Shown here piece after piece: positions 1-7,849 of a DNA stretch of 9,587 nt (its first letter is position 1; each line of letters starts with the position of its first letter). The translations under genes were made by a program, and so were the position numbers. The stretch is from positions 1 through 9,587 of the forward strand of contig CAJOFG010000008.1 of NCBI GenBank assembly GCA_905233965.1. Direction: 5' to 3'. The notes under the pieces were generated by a model. It was not told the DNA's origin, did not search any database, and saw only the letters and a program-made list of their open reading frames with translations. The stretch comes from an uncultured Selenomonadaceae bacterium (lineage in GTDB: Bacteria; Bacillota; Negativicutes; Selenomonadales; Selenomonadaceae).

Positions 1-1
1 G

Positions 2-64
2 AGAAATTTAAACGTAGAAATCGCCGGCAACTTACCGGACAAACGAGGAGAGAATTTGACATGA
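2..64 (+). CDS. C-terminal end of an unrecognised upstream gene (partial)
   Basis: An open frame enters from the left edge and ends in TGA at 62-64. Its last residues read NLNVEIAGNLPDKRGENLT. The codons used (GCC, GGC, AAC, CCG, GAC) match those of the genes that follow. The stop overlaps the next ATG as ATGA at 61-64, a junction typical of translationally coupled operon genes. Only about 20 residues are visible and no family can be named, so no function is proposed. Confidence 0.5.
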   Translation, partial: RNLNVEIAGNLPDKRGENLT

Positions 65-330
65 AATTGATTGTAACCGTAGTCGGAAAAGATCGCGTCG
101 GAATAATTGCGTCCGTCACAAAAATTTTGGCGGACAACGGCGTGAACATAACCGGGATCAACCAAAATATTTTCGACGGATTTTTTAACATGATTCTTTT
201 CGCGGAGTCTGACGAAAATAAAATTCGTCTTGTCGATTTGCAATCGGCGTTGAAAACTCAGGGCGAAGAAATCGGAGTTGAAATAAAAACTCAGCACCGG
301 GATATTTTCGACGCGATGCACAAGATTTAG
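61..330 (+). CDS. ACT domain-containing protein, UPF0237 family
   Basis: This 89-residue protein is a single ACT domain of the UPF0237 type. The N-terminal strand reads VTVVGKDRVGI, followed by the helix ASVTKILADNGVNIT and a conserved C-terminal HRDIFDAMHKI, which aligns with the family ending HxDIFxAMHxI. ACT domains bind small ligands such as amino acids and often regulate a partner protein, but no ligand is known for this family. A ribosome binding site, AGGAG at about 46-50, precedes the ATG. The stop of the preceding gene overlaps the start, and the next gene begins 14 bases downstream, so it sits inside an operon. In many Firmicutes this gene is followed by a UPF0210 (DUF711) partner. 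Here the follower is a HAD hydrolase instead. The family call is secure; the function is not known. Confidence 0.9.
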   Translation: MKLIVTVVGKDRVGIIASVTKILADNGVNITGINQNIFDGFFNMILFAESDENKIRLVDLQSALKTQGEEIGVEIKTQHRDIFDAMHKI

Positions 331-344
331 GAGGGAGATTTTTT

Positions 345-1421
345 ATGAAGAAAAAATTTTTGTCGGCGATTCTTGCCGGAATTTTTACGTTCGGGAGTTT
401 CGGAATGACGCAGGCGGCGACGCGTGAAGAAGTTGCCGCGGTAAAAGTGGTGACGGCCGGCGATTTTAAATATTGGAATGACGATTCGCCGACCAAGAAA
501 AAAATTGTGGAGTTTGTCGAGGACGTGACGAACCCGGCAAGCAAAAATTTTATCCCGGAAGAGGACAGGATAGCGACGTTCGACATGGACGGCACTTTTT
601 ACTGTGAAACCGCGCCGTTGTATTTTCAAGAAACGATGTTTTTGTATCGCGCAACCGAGGACAAAAATTATCGACCGACAAAAGAAATGGCTGACTTCGC
701 GAAAAAAATCAAACCGAAAATTTACGATAAAACCGGCATAACTCCGGAAGAGAACGCGCAACTTTTCAAGTACCTGACCAAAGCTTACGAAGGCATGACG
801 CCGGAAGAGTATCGCGCTTACGTCAGAAATTTCATGCAGACGAACGAAGCCGGCTTTAAAAATTTGAAACGCGGCGAGGCATTTTATCTGCCGATGGTCG
901 AAATAATTTCTTACCTGAGCAACAACGGTTTTGCCGTTTATATAGATTCGGCTTGCGGAGTCGATACGACACGCGAACTTATCGGAAATATTTTCCCCAT
1001 TCGTTACGACAGGATTTTGGGTTCCGACTTCAGATACACTTCAACCGGCATGGGCAAGGACGACCCGAAAAATCATTTCTACGACAGAAAGACGGAAAAA
1101 ATTATTATTTCCGGCGAACCGATAAACGACAACGCAAAGACCCGGAAAATTTTTTCAATCCTCAATCAGATAGGCAAGAAACCGGTTTTGGCGTTCGGAA
1201 ATTCCGGCGGCGACAGCGGAATGTTGGAATACACTTTGCAGGACAACAAATATCGGAGCGAATCATTTTTCGTAATTTGCGATGACGTGGAGCGCGAACG
1301 CGGAAATCTCACCCGTGCGGCGAAGGATAAAGCACTTGCCGAAAGTCGCGGCTGGAATCCCGTTTCGATGCACGACGAATTTAAAACAATTTACGGCGAC
1401 AACGTGACAGTTGAAAAATAA
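345..1421 (+). CDS. Secreted HAD-superfamily hydrolase (phosphatase-like)
   Basis: The 358-residue product begins with a signal peptide: lysines at 2-4, a hydrophobic core to about residue 20, and a likely cleavage after TQA near residue 24. HAD motif I is FDMDGT, with the nucleophile and acid-base aspartates at D80 and D82. A motif II serine lies in YIDSACG near S202, and motif IV is GNSGGDSG near residues 285-292 with D290. This arrangement resembles the phosphoserine-phosphatase-like branch of HAD enzymes and suggests metal-dependent phosphate ester hydrolysis outside the cytoplasmic membrane. The substrate cannot be read from the sequence. A strong AGGAGGGAG site at about 330-338 supports the ATG at 345. 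No terminator follows it before the toxin-antitoxin pair. Lipid attachment is not predicted, because there is no lipobox cysteine. Confidence 0.85.
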   Translation: MKKKFLSAILAGIFTFGSFGMTQAATREEVAAVKVVTAGDFKYWNDDSPTKKKIVEFVEDVTNPASKNFIPEEDRIATFDMDGTFYCETAPLYFQETMFLYRATEDKNYRPTKEMADFAKKIKPKIYDKTGITPEENAQLFKYLTKAYEGMTPEEYRAYVRNFMQTNEAGFKNLKRGEAFYLPMVEIISYLSNNGFAVYIDSACGVDTTRELIGNIFPIRYDRILGSDFRYTSTGMGKDDPKNHFYDRKTEKIIISGEPINDNAKTRKIFSILNQIGKKPVLAFGNSGGDSGMLEYTLQDNKYRSESFFVICDDVERERGNLTRAAKDKALAESRGWNPVSMHDEFKTIYGDNVTVEK

Positions 1422-1455
1422 GGACGTACGAAAATTATTTGGTGAGGTGATGAAA

Positions 1456-1689
1456 ATGACTTCGTTGAGGGAGGAAGTAAATTATTTCGTCAAAGAAATT
1501 CCGGATGAAAGTTTGGAGAAATTTTTGCCGATTGTCAAAGAATTTTTGGGCAAAGAAGATCCGTTTTGGAGCGAAGAAAATCAAAAACATTTGCAAAAAG
1601 CAATCGACGACATGAATCACGGCAGAAATGTTGTAACCTTCACTTCGGAGGAATGGGATAAGTTTGTAAATGAACAAAATATTTTATGA
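1456..1689 (+). CDS. Antitoxin of a YoeB module, YefM/RelB-like C-terminus
   Basis: This 77-residue acidic protein directly precedes and overlaps a YoeB toxin, so it is called an antitoxin mainly from context. Its second half (PFWSEENQKHLQKAIDDMNHG, here given in part) resembles the toxin-binding tails of YefM/RelB antitoxins, which often carry SExNxxxLxxAIxDxxxG. The N-terminal half (REEVNYFVKEIPDESLEKFL) does not look like the Phd/YefM DNA-binding fold; it resembles short helical IPEExLxxxLxxL segments seen in other small Firmicute proteins. I chose ATG 1456 because GAGGTGA at 1444-1450 gives normal spacing; ATG 1450 in the same frame is possible but too close to that site. The gene overlaps the toxin by 20 bases. 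It is expected to bind and neutralise YoeB and probably to repress its own operon. Confidence 0.75.
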   Translation: MTSLREEVNYFVKEIPDESLEKFLPIVKEFLGKEDPFWSEENQKHLQKAIDDMNHGRNVVTFTSEEWDKFVNEQNIL

Positions 1690-1933
1690 CAAAGGCTTTG
1701 AAGATTTTTTGTATTGGCAAGCGAATGACAAAAAAATTTTCAAAAAAATTAACGCTCTGATAAAAGACATTGAACGCAACGGCTATAATTGTATGGGAAA
1801 GCCGGAGCCGCTGACGGGGAAATATGCAGGTTATTGGAGTTTGAGAATCGACAAGAAAAATCGACTTATCTTCAGAATAAATAACGGAATGATTGAAATT
1901 GCAGAGTGCAAAAGTCATTACGGCGACAAATAA
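1670..1933 (+). CDS. yoeB: YoeB-family mRNA interferase toxin
   Basis: This 87-residue protein matches YoeB closely along its whole length. It has [11 protein letters not shown] (YoeB: YLYWQxxDKRI), [31 protein letters not shown] and the terminal SHY. The catalytic residues known from E. coli YoeB (Glu46, Arg65, His83, Tyr84) all fall at exactly the same numbers here, so the enzyme should be active. YoeB binds the ribosomal A site and cleaves mRNA, stopping translation until its antitoxin is replenished. The start lies inside the end of the antitoxin gene (20-base overlap), with GGAGG about 17 bases upstream, so translation is probably coupled. A hairpin terminator begins within 10 bases of the stop. 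The gene converges on lon. Confidence 0.93.
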   Translation: MNKIFYDKGFEDFLYWQANDKKIFKKINALIKDIERNGYNCMGKPEPLTGKYAGYWSLRIDKKNRLIFRINNGMIEIAECKSHYGDK

Positions 1934-1939
1934 AATTTT

Positions 1940-1963
1940 TCTCCGGCGACGGAGATTTTTTTT
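1940..1963 (+). terminator. Intrinsic terminator after the toxin gene
   Basis: TCTCCG (1940-1945), loop GCGA, CGGAGA (1950-1955), followed by eight T residues (1956-1963). It begins seven bases after the toxin stop codon and would end the ACT-HAD-toxin-antitoxin transcript. Confidence 0.85.
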
Positions 1964-1982
1964 GAAAAATTTTTTCGCGAAC

Positions 1983-2025
1983 AAAAAAAATCCCGAACCC
2001 TTTACAAAAAAGATTCGGGACTTTT
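1983..2025. terminator. Bidirectional terminator between yoeB and lon
   Basis: The inverted repeat TCCCGAA (1991-1997) and TTCGGGA (2014-2020) encloses a 16-base loop. An A-run (1983-1990) lies on the left and a T-run (2022-2026) on the right. Read on the minus strand, the stem is followed by eight T residues, making a strong terminator about 27 bases past the lon stop codon. Read on the plus strand it serves as a second stop after the toxin. It insulates the two convergent units. Confidence 0.85.
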
Positions 2026-2046
2026 TATTTAAAAAAATTTTTTCGC

Positions 2047-2193
2047 TCAAGAAAGCAAAGCCGTTTTTAAAACTTCGTCCATGTGTTCGACGGGTACAAA
2101 CTCCAAATTTTCGCGCACGCTCTCCGGAATGTCTTCTATGTCGCGTGCGTTTTCTTTCGGCAAAATTATGGTGTGCATACCTTCACGATAAGC
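2047..2193 (-). pseudogene. lon: Out-of-frame C-terminal remnant of Lon
   Basis: In the frame after the lesion, 48 residues continue from [20 protein letters not shown] to [13 protein letters not shown] and a TGA at 2047-2049. This is the ordinary C-terminal end of the Lon protease domain (family pattern: TVLIPKENxxDLxDIPxxV...VxxMxEVLxxAL). It lacks its own start and ribosome binding site, so it should not be translated alone. It shows that the full gene was recently intact and normal, with about 773 residues in total. Confidence 0.9.
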
Positions 2194-4354
2194 CTTTCAG
2201 CCCGCCTATCGGCAAAACATTTCCGCGCAAAGTAATTTCTCCGGTCATTGCAACGTCACTGCGAACTTTTTTCTTCGTCAGCGCGGAGAACATCGCCGTT
2301 GCCATTGTAATACCCGCGCTGGGTCCGTCTTTTGGAATCGCGCCTTCCGGCAGGTGAATATGAATGTCGTTTTTCTCGTAAAAATCTTCGTCAAGTTGCA
2401 TTATGTCACTGCGACTTCTTATGTAAGTCAGCCCGGCTTGCGCGGACTCCTGCATAACGTCGCCCAGTTGCCCGGTCAACAAAAGTTTTCCTTTGCCCTT
2501 CAAAACTATTGCTTCCGTCGGGAGAATGTCACCGCCGACTTCTGTCCAGGCCATGCCGGTAGAAACGCCGACTTGCGGTTTTTTCTCCGCCTTCGTCTGC
2601 AAATATTTCGGTCGTCCGAGAAAGTCGCGAAGATTTTTCGTCGTGATGTAAACCGTGCCTTCGTAACCTTCAACGATTTTTCTTGCCGCCTTACGACAAG
2701 CGCGCCCGATCATTCTTTCCAATTCGCGGACGCCGGATTCTCTGGTGTACTCCGCGATAATTTTTTGCAAAACGCCCTTCGCAAAGACGACGGAAGAATT
2801 TTCCAAGCCGTTTGTTTCCTTCTGACGTTTGGAGAGGTAACGCCGGGCAATTTCCAATTTCTCATGCTCCGTATAACTTGAAAGGGTGATAATTTCCATT
2901 CGGTCGCGCAAAGGTTTGGGAATCGTCCCCAAGTTGTTCGCCGTGACAATCCATAAAACTTTCGACAAATCAAAATCTGTATCGATGTAATGGTCGTTGA
3001 AAGTGTTGTTCTGCTCCGGGTCGAGGACTTCGAGGAGCGCGGAGGAAGGATCGCCGCTGTAAGCATCTTTGCCGAGTTTGTCAACTTCATCGAGGAGGAA
3101 AACCGGATTGTTCGTGCCGGCTTTTTTCAGACCTTGAATAATTCTTCCGGGCATTGCGCCGACGTAAGTCCGGCGGTGACCGCGAATTTCTCCTTCGTCA
3201 CGAATACCGCCCAAAGATGCGCGAACAAATTTCCGGTTCATCGCCTTTGCGACGGAAGATGCCAGAGAAGTTTTTCCGACACCCGGAGGTCCGACAAGGC
3301 ACAAAATCGGAGCGGGTTTGTCCTGCGTCAAAACTTTCACGGCGAGAAAATCCAAAATTCTCTCTTTGACTTTTTCCAGCCCGTAATGATCTGCGTCCAA
3401 AACTTTCGCCGCATTGATAATGTCGGTGGAGTCTTCGGAAGAAATTCTCCAGGGAAGGTCGAAAAGCCATTCAATGTAAGTGCGAATTACGCTTGCCTCT
3501 TGCGCCATGGAAGGCAGACGCTCCATTCGGACAATTTCCTTTTCGATAATTTCTTTGACTTCGTCCGGATAATCGCCTTCGGAAAGTTTTTTCCTGTACT
3601 CCGACGCATTTTCCGAAACGTCTTCATCTTCGCCCAACTCTTTGTGAATTGCGCGAAGTTGTTCGCGAAGGTAGCTGTCCTTTTGCAATTTTTCAATCTG
3701 TCCGCGAACGCGCTGATTGATTTGAAATTCCATTTGCAGGACTTCCAATTCACGGGCGAGAATCGCGTACAATTTTTCCAGCCGCTCCTCAACGTCCAAA
3801 CATTCGAGAAGTTCCTGTTTCGTTTCCAATTTCAAATTTAAATGACTTGTGATTAAGTCGGCAAGCCGCCCGATGTCCTCAAGAATCGTGACGGCGATAA
3901 AAGTTTCGGAAGGTATACGCTTGCTCAGTTTGACCCACTCTTCAAATTCGTGAACGACACCGCGAACGAGTGCCTCAAGTTGCATGGAATCTTTCCAAGC
4001 GTCTTCGTAAACTTCAACGTCAACTTCCGTGTAATTGTCAAAATCTCTGTAACCGACAATCATGCCGCGATGAATCCCTTCGACGATAACGCGCACGTTG
4101 CCGTCCGTAATTTTTATTATTTGCCGGACTTCGGCAACCGTCCCTATATCGTAAATGCCGTCTTCGGTCGGTTCCTCTTCGTCGGAGGATTTTTGCGCCG
4201 TGAGAAAAATTCTTCTGTCCGAAACCATGGCGGACTCCAAAGCGTTCACGGAATTTTCGCGCCCTATGTCAAGGTGCATTATCATATTCGGGAAAACCGT
4301 TACACCTCTTAAAGGCACGAGCGGCAAATTTATCGTTTCAAGATATTTTTTCAA
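2183..4354 (-). CDS. lon: ATP-dependent Lon protease, frameshifted before its C-terminus
   Basis: Lon is a cytoplasmic hexameric AAA+ serine protease that degrades damaged and short-lived regulatory proteins, including antitoxins. The 723 readable residues hold the LON substrate-binding domain (about 8-200), a coiled region (about 185-290), Walker A GPPGVGKT (355-362), Walker B FLLDEVDK (419-426) and the protease domain with nucleophile Ser679 in KDGPSAG. The frame then runs through PIGGLK to residue 720, reads GLS and stops. The family continues GGLKEKLLA; the bases for EKLLA are missing, about 14 nt, which removes the catalytic lysine (K722 in E. coli, 43 residues after the serine). The product is predicted to be proteolytically dead, although it may still bind ATP and substrates. 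The start is TTG, supported by AGAGGTGA six bases upstream. It lies 43 bases after clpX and is the last gene of the operon. Confidence 0.93.
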   Translation of the reverse strand: MKKYLETINLPLVPLRGVTVFPNMIMHLDIGRENSVNALESAMVSDRRIFLTAQKSSDEEEPTEDGIYDIGTVAEVRQIIKITDGNVRVIVEGIHRGMIVGYRDFDNYTEVDVEVYEDAWKDSMQLEALVRGVVHEFEEWVKLSKRIPSETFIAVTILEDIGRLADLITSHLNLKLETKQELLECLDVEERLEKLYAILARELEVLQMEFQINQRVRGQIEKLQKDSYLREQLRAIHKELGEDEDVSENASEYRKKLSEGDYPDEVKEIIEKEIVRMERLPSMAQEASVIRTYIEWLFDLPWRISSEDSTDIINAAKVLDADHYGLEKVKERILDFLAVKVLTQDKPAPILCLVGPPGVGKTSLASSVAKAMNRKFVRASLGGIRDEGEIRGHRRTYVGAMPGRIIQGLKKAGTNNPVFLLDEVDKLGKDAYSGDPSSALLEVLDPEQNNTFNDHYIDTDFDLSKVLWIVTANNLGTIPKPLRDRMEIITLSSYTEHEKLEIARRYLSKRQKETNGLENSSVVFAKGVLQKIIAEYTRESGVRELERMIGRACRKAARKIVEGYEGTVYITTKNLRDFLGRPKYLQTKAEKKPQVGVSTGMAWTEVGGDILPTEAIVLKGKGKLLLTGQLGDVMQESAQAGLTYIRSRSDIMQLDEDFYEKNDIHIHLPEGAIPKDGPSAGITMATAMFSALTKKKVRSDVAMTGEITLRGNVLPIGGLKGLS

Positions 4355-4360
4355 ACCTTG

Positions 4361-4368
4361 TCACCTCT
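4361..4368 (-). promoter_or_regulatory. Ribosome binding site that fixes a TTG start for lon
   Basis: On the minus strand, AGAGGTGA lies six bases before the TTG at 4352-4354. There is no ATG in frame with comparable spacing, and the residues after the TTG ([16 protein letters not shown]) match the normal Lon N-terminus. Confidence 0.75.
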
Positions 4369-4397
4369 TTTTCAAGGTTACGGGAAAACCAAATTTT

Positions 4398-5642
4398 TTA
4401 CTCTTCGCTGATTCTTACTTCCGGTTCTTTGTTGTACATCACGTCCTCTTTTGTAATCGTGCAAACTTTGTTGCCGTCAACGGAAGGAATTTCAAACATC
4501 ACGTTCCGCATGATTCTTTCGAGAATGGAGCGCAGACCTCTTGCGCCGGTTCTCCGTTCAATCGCTTCGTTTGCGATAAGTCGAAGTGCTTCGTCCTCAA
4601 AAATCAATTCCGCGCCGTCCATCTCCATGAGTTTTTGATACTGTTTGACGAGTGCATTTTTCGGCTGAGTCAAAATATTTACGAGAGACTCTTCGTTCAA
4701 TGCGTCGAGGGTAACTATTATCGGAAGTCGTCCGACAAATTCCGGAATCAATCCGTCTTTAAGCAAATCGTCCGGCAAAACTTCCTTTAAAATTTTTCCC
4801 ACGTCTTTTTCGTTTTTTGAGTTTACGTTTGCACCGAAACCGAGTTTACTGCCCCGCGTCCGGTCTTCGATAACTTTTTCCAATCCGTTGAAAGCACCGC
4901 CGCAGATGAACAAAATATTTTTCGTGTCAAGCGGCGTAACTTCCGGCATGAGTTGCTGACGAACGCCGGGAGAAGGCAAAGGTACATTTACTTTCGTCCC
5001 CTCCAAAATTTTTAACAGAGCCTGCTGAACGCCTTCGCCGGAAATGTCGCGTGTCGTTCCGGGTTTCCGCGCAATTTTATCGACTTCATCAATGTAGACA
5101 ATTCCGCGTTCGGCGCGTGCCATGTCCCCGTTTGCCGCCTGAATGAGAGCAAGCAAAACGTCCTCCACGTCTTCGCCGACGTAGCCCGCCTCCGTCAAAG
5201 CATTTGCATCGACAATGGCAAAAGGCACGTTCAAAATTTTTGCCAGCGTTTGAGCCAACAAAGTTTTTCCGCTGCCTGTGGGACCTATCATCAAAATATT
5301 TGATTTTTGCAATTCGACATCGGATTTGCCGGTACTCTCATCTTTCTGTCCGATTCTCTTGTAATGATTGTACACGGCGACGGCGAGAGTTTTTTTTGCG
5401 TCGTCCTGACCGACAACGTATTCGTCGAGAATTGAGCGAATCGTTTTCGGCTTGGGCAAATTTGCCGGCGAAAAAATTTTTTCTTCGCTCTCGTCCCTTT
5501 CCAAAATATCGTTGCAAAGTTGTATGCAACCGTCGCAAATGTAAACGCCGCCCGGTCCGGAGATAAGCCTTTTGACTTGTCTGTCCGGCTTTCCGCAGAA
5601 AGAACAGCGGTACATATCCGGGTTGCTCCCGAAATTTAACAA
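4398..5642 (-). CDS. clpX: ATP-dependent Clp protease ATP-binding subunit ClpX
   Basis: ClpX is the AAA+ unfoldase that feeds substrates into ClpP. The 414-residue protein has the N-terminal zinc-binding domain with C13, C16, C36 and C39, Walker A GPTGSGKT (120-127), the GYVGED pore loop (153-158), Walker [10 protein letters not shown] (181-189), an LGF tripeptide (267-269) at the ClpP-docking loop position (IGF in E. coli), an arginine finger in EFVGRLP (R305) and sensor 2 GARGLR (366-371). Length and all motifs are normal, so it should be functional. The zinc domain has one extra glycine between the two cysteine pairs (GPGGVYIC rather than the usual GPxVYIC). The start is TTG with GGCGGTGAG just upstream; the next candidate, ATG at residue 10, would remove residues normal for the family. 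It lies 57 bases after clpP with no terminator between them. Confidence 0.97.
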   Translation of the reverse strand: MLNFGSNPDMYRCSFCGKPDRQVKRLISGPGGVYICDGCIQLCNDILERDESEEKIFSPANLPKPKTIRSILDEYVVGQDDAKKTLAVAVYNHYKRIGQKDESTGKSDVELQKSNILMIGPTGSGKTLLAQTLAKILNVPFAIVDANALTEAGYVGEDVEDVLLALIQAANGDMARAERGIVYIDEVDKIARKPGTTRDISGEGVQQALLKILEGTKVNVPLPSPGVRQQLMPEVTPLDTKNILFICGGAFNGLEKVIEDRTRGSKLGFGANVNSKNEKDVGKILKEVLPDDLLKDGLIPEFVGRLPIIVTLDALNEESLVNILTQPKNALVKQYQKLMEMDGAELIFEDEALRLIANEAIERRTGARGLRSILERIMRNVMFEIPSVDGNKVCTITKEDVMYNKEPEVRISEE

Positions 5643-5645
5643 GCT

Positions 5646-5654
5646 CTCACCGCC
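5646..5654 (-). promoter_or_regulatory. Ribosome binding site for the TTG start of clpX
   Basis: Minus-strand GGCGGTGAG ends three bases before the TTG at 5640-5642. The spacing is somewhat short, but no alternative site is visible before the ATG nine codons further in. Confidence 0.55.
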
Positions 5655-5699
5655 TTTTTGAAAACGAAATTCAACGTGTGGAAAAATTAAAGTTTAAAT

Positions 5700-6305
5700 T
5701 TAATCTTCTTGTTTTTCCAAAATCGGTCTGGTAATTACGTCGTCAATCAATCCGTAATTCTTCGCGTCCTCCGCCGTCATGAAATTGTCGCGTTCGGTGT
5801 CCGCCATGACTTTTTCGCGCGGCTGACCGGTGTGTTTGCAAAGAATATCGTTTCCGACTTCGCGAAGGCGCAAAATTTCTCTGGCTTGAATTTGAATGTC
5901 GGTAGATTGTCCGCTTGCTCCGCCCAAAGGTTGATGAATCATAATCCGGGCAAGAGGAAGGGCAAATCTTTTTCCCTTCGCGCCCGCCGTCAGAAGGAGC
6001 GAACCCATGCTTGCCGCCTGTCCGATACAAATTGTGGAAACGTCCGGCTTAATGTATTGCATCGTGTCGTAAATAGCAAGTCCGGCAGTCACCACGCCGC
6101 CCGGACTGTTAATGTAAAGGTGAATGTCCTTGTCCGGGTCTTCGGACTCCAAAAAAAGCATTTGCGCCACGACGGAATTTGCAACATCATCGTTAATCCC
6201 GCCGCCCAAAAAAATTATTCTGTCTTTCAAAAGTCTGGAGTAAATATCGTAAGCACGTTCGCCGTAGCCGGTTTTTTCAATTACCATCGGAACATAATAA
6301 GCCAT
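5700..6305 (-). CDS. clpP: ATP-dependent Clp protease proteolytic subunit ClpP
   Basis: ClpP forms the barrel-shaped serine protease that works with ClpX. The 201-residue product has the standard N-terminus [20 protein letters not shown], the NSPGG oxyanion loop (66-70), nucleophile Ser99 in GQAASMGS, His124 in MIHQPLGG and Asp173 in TERDNFM. The triad matches B. subtilis ClpP (97/122/171) with a two-residue offset. The frame is open upstream to 6383, but I chose ATG 6305: GAGGTGAT lies seven bases before it, and the residue length is then normal for the family. It follows tig by 111 bases, with a hairpin in that gap, and precedes clpX. No CtsR or CIRCE operator is visible upstream. Confidence 0.97.
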   Translation of the reverse strand: MAYYVPMVIEKTGYGERAYDIYSRLLKDRIIFLGGGINDDVANSVVAQMLFLESEDPDKDIHLYINSPGGVVTAGLAIYDTMQYIKPDVSTICIGQAASMGSLLLTAGAKGKRFALPLARIMIHQPLGGASGQSTDIQIQAREILRLREVGNDILCKHTGQPREKVMADTERDNFMTAEDAKNYGLIDDVITRPILEKQED

Positions 6306-6342
6306 TAAATTTATCACCTCGAAAAATTTTTTATACAACAAC

Positions 6343-6381
6343 GCGATTGAAAAATTCGACGTTCGCCGACTTCTCAATCGC
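6343..6381 (-). other. Hairpin in the tig-clpP gap
   Basis: GCGATTGA at 6343-6350 and TCAATCGC at 6374-6381 are perfect inverted repeats; on the minus strand the stem extends to about 11 pairs with one G-U pair. It begins about 35 bases after the tig stop and ends 37 bases before the clpP ATG. No T-run follows it directly on the minus strand, so it is not a standard terminator. It could attenuate transcription, mark an RNA processing site, or protect the downstream message. Confidence 0.6.
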
Positions 6382-6416
6382 ATTTAAATTATTTGTTCAA
6401 TTCAATATAAAATTTG

Positions 6417-7802
6417 TTAATCCTCTTTTTTTGTTTCGGTTTCTTCAAAAAGACTTTGTTCGCCGGAATTTTTTTCTTCGCCGGCTTTTTCGTCGGAAGT
6501 TTCTTTTTTCTCCGCGCCCTTCATGTTGTCGAAAATAAATTCCATAGCTTTTGCTCTGAGAATGTTTGCGGCGACATTCGGGAATTGGTCATTCTCTTTC
6601 AAAATTTTTGCAATCTGTCTCGGAGTGGTGCGGTAAAGCATCGCCATGTATGCAATTTCTTTGTTGAAGTCGTCAGACTCGACTTTCAATTTTTCCTCTT
6701 TCGCAACGGTGTCAAGCAAAATATCCGTGCGCAAATTTTTCTCCGCCGTTTCCCGGTAATCTTCGCGCATTTTTTCATCGTCAAGACCGGAGACGGACAT
6801 ATACTGCTCAAGCTTCATGCCCTGCGTTTGAAGTCTTGCCTCGAACTCGTTTATCATGTTCGTTATGCGGTCTTCAATCATGACCGGCGGAATATCGACC
6901 GTCATATTTTCGACAGCCTTTTCGATAACTTTTTCGCGCTGATTGTCGATTGCTTCAGCGTCCGCTCTCCTCTCCAAATTTTTGTGAACGTCCGCTTTGA
7001 AATCTTCGACGGTTTCAAACTTGCTGATTTTCTTTACAAATTCCTCGTCAAGTTCCGGAAGTTTTTTATGTTTCAAGCTGTTGATTTTGCATTTGAACAC
7101 GGCAGGTTTTTCCGCCAAATCTTTGACGTGATAATCTTCCGGGAAAGTGACTTTGACGTCGCGCTCCTCGCCGACTTTCGCGCCGATGAGTTGCTCCTCG
7201 AAATTGTCGATAAAAGTATTTGAACCGATTGTCAGCGGGTGATCTTTTCCGGTACCGCCGTCAAATTTTTCTCCGTCGATTGAGCCTTCAAAGTCAAGCG
7301 TGATAAAATCTCCGTCGGCAACGGTATCGTTTTCTTCCGCGTCAATCATTTCGGCGTTTCTGTTGCGAATCGAATCAATGTATTCGTCAACGTCTTTATC
7401 GGTTACCGGCTCGACAACTTTTTCAACGTCGATATTTTTGTATTCGCCGAGCGTGACTTCCGGGTAAGGCGTGAAGGTCAAAGTGAAAACGAAATCTTTT
7501 CCGTCTTCGCAAGTGATGATGTTTGACTTCATGCGCGTAACCGGAATTATTTTTTCTTGGTCGATATAATCGTGTGCGCCTTTGTCGATGAGAATGTCCG
7601 CCGCTTCGTCAAGGATAACGCCTTTGCCCAAATGTCTTTCCAAAATCGGTGCGGGTACTTTTCCTTTGCGGAAACCTTGAATGTTTACGCGCGCTCCGAG
7701 ACGTTTGACGGCTTCTTTTTTCGATTTTTCAAGTTCTTCAGCCGCAAACTCTATGGTAACTTCCTGTTCGTAATTATCTTTTTTCTTTGTGGAAACTTTC
7801 AT
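6417..7802 (-). CDS. tig: Trigger factor, ribosome-associated chaperone and peptidyl-prolyl isomerase
   Basis: Trigger factor binds the ribosomal exit tunnel and shields nascent chains. The 461-residue protein has the ribosome-binding N-domain with the signature GFRKGKVP (43-50), whose FRK contacts ribosomal protein uL23. An FKBP-type isomerase domain follows at about 150-245, including DFITLDFEGSIDG, FDGGTG and FIDNFEEQLIGAKVGE. A helical chaperone domain runs to about 430. The last 30 residues are rich in Lys and Glu (GAEKKETSDEKAGEEKN), a low-complexity tail of a kind often seen in this family. GGGAGG lies about ten bases before the ATG. It is the first gene of the tig-clpP-clpX-lon series, an order common in Firmicutes, and a promoter lies just upstream. 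Confidence 0.96.
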   Translation of the reverse strand: MKVSTKKKDNYEQEVTIEFAAEELEKSKKEAVKRLGARVNIQGFRKGKVPAPILERHLGKGVILDEAADILIDKGAHDYIDQEKIIPVTRMKSNIITCEDGKDFVFTLTFTPYPEVTLGEYKNIDVEKVVEPVTDKDVDEYIDSIRNRNAEMIDAEENDTVADGDFITLDFEGSIDGEKFDGGTGKDHPLTIGSNTFIDNFEEQLIGAKVGEERDVKVTFPEDYHVKDLAEKPAVFKCKINSLKHKKLPELDEEFVKKISKFETVEDFKADVHKNLERRADAEAIDNQREKVIEKAVENMTVDIPPVMIEDRITNMINEFEARLQTQGMKLEQYMSVSGLDDEKMREDYRETAEKNLRTDILLDTVAKEEKLKVESDDFNKEIAYMAMLYRTTPRQIAKILKENDQFPNVAANILRAKAMEFIFDNMKGAEKKETSDEKAGEEKNSGEQSLFEETETKKED

Positions 7803-7849
7803 TTAAAGATACAACCTCCCGTTTCTTCCGTACTTGTGACACGGCGTAA

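Noticed and set aside
1411..1438. Promoter for the toxin-antitoxin pair: TTGAAA, 16 bases, AATTAT
   Set aside because: A start site about seven bases later would fall inside the ribosome binding site of the antitoxin, so the pair is more likely transcribed from upstream.
2183..2200. Programmed ribosomal frameshift in lon
   Set aside because: A frameshift could rejoin the C-terminus, but it could not restore the five missing residues including the catalytic lysine. No slippery heptamer is present either.
2354..4312. Long plus-strand open frames opposite lon (for example 2354-2881 and 2990-3841)
   Set aside because: They lie antisense to a clear Lon sequence, have no ribosome binding sites, and encode Phe/Arg-rich composition typical of the reverse of this genome's codon bias.
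6306..6416. CtsR or CIRCE operators controlling clpP
   Set aside because: I looked for GGTCAAA direct repeats and TTAGCACTC/GAGTGCTAA inverted repeats before clpP and before tig and found neither.
6414..7223. A 269-codon plus-strand frame opposite tig
   Set aside because: Fully antisense to trigger factor, Phe-rich and without recognisable motifs; it is a shadow of the codon pattern.
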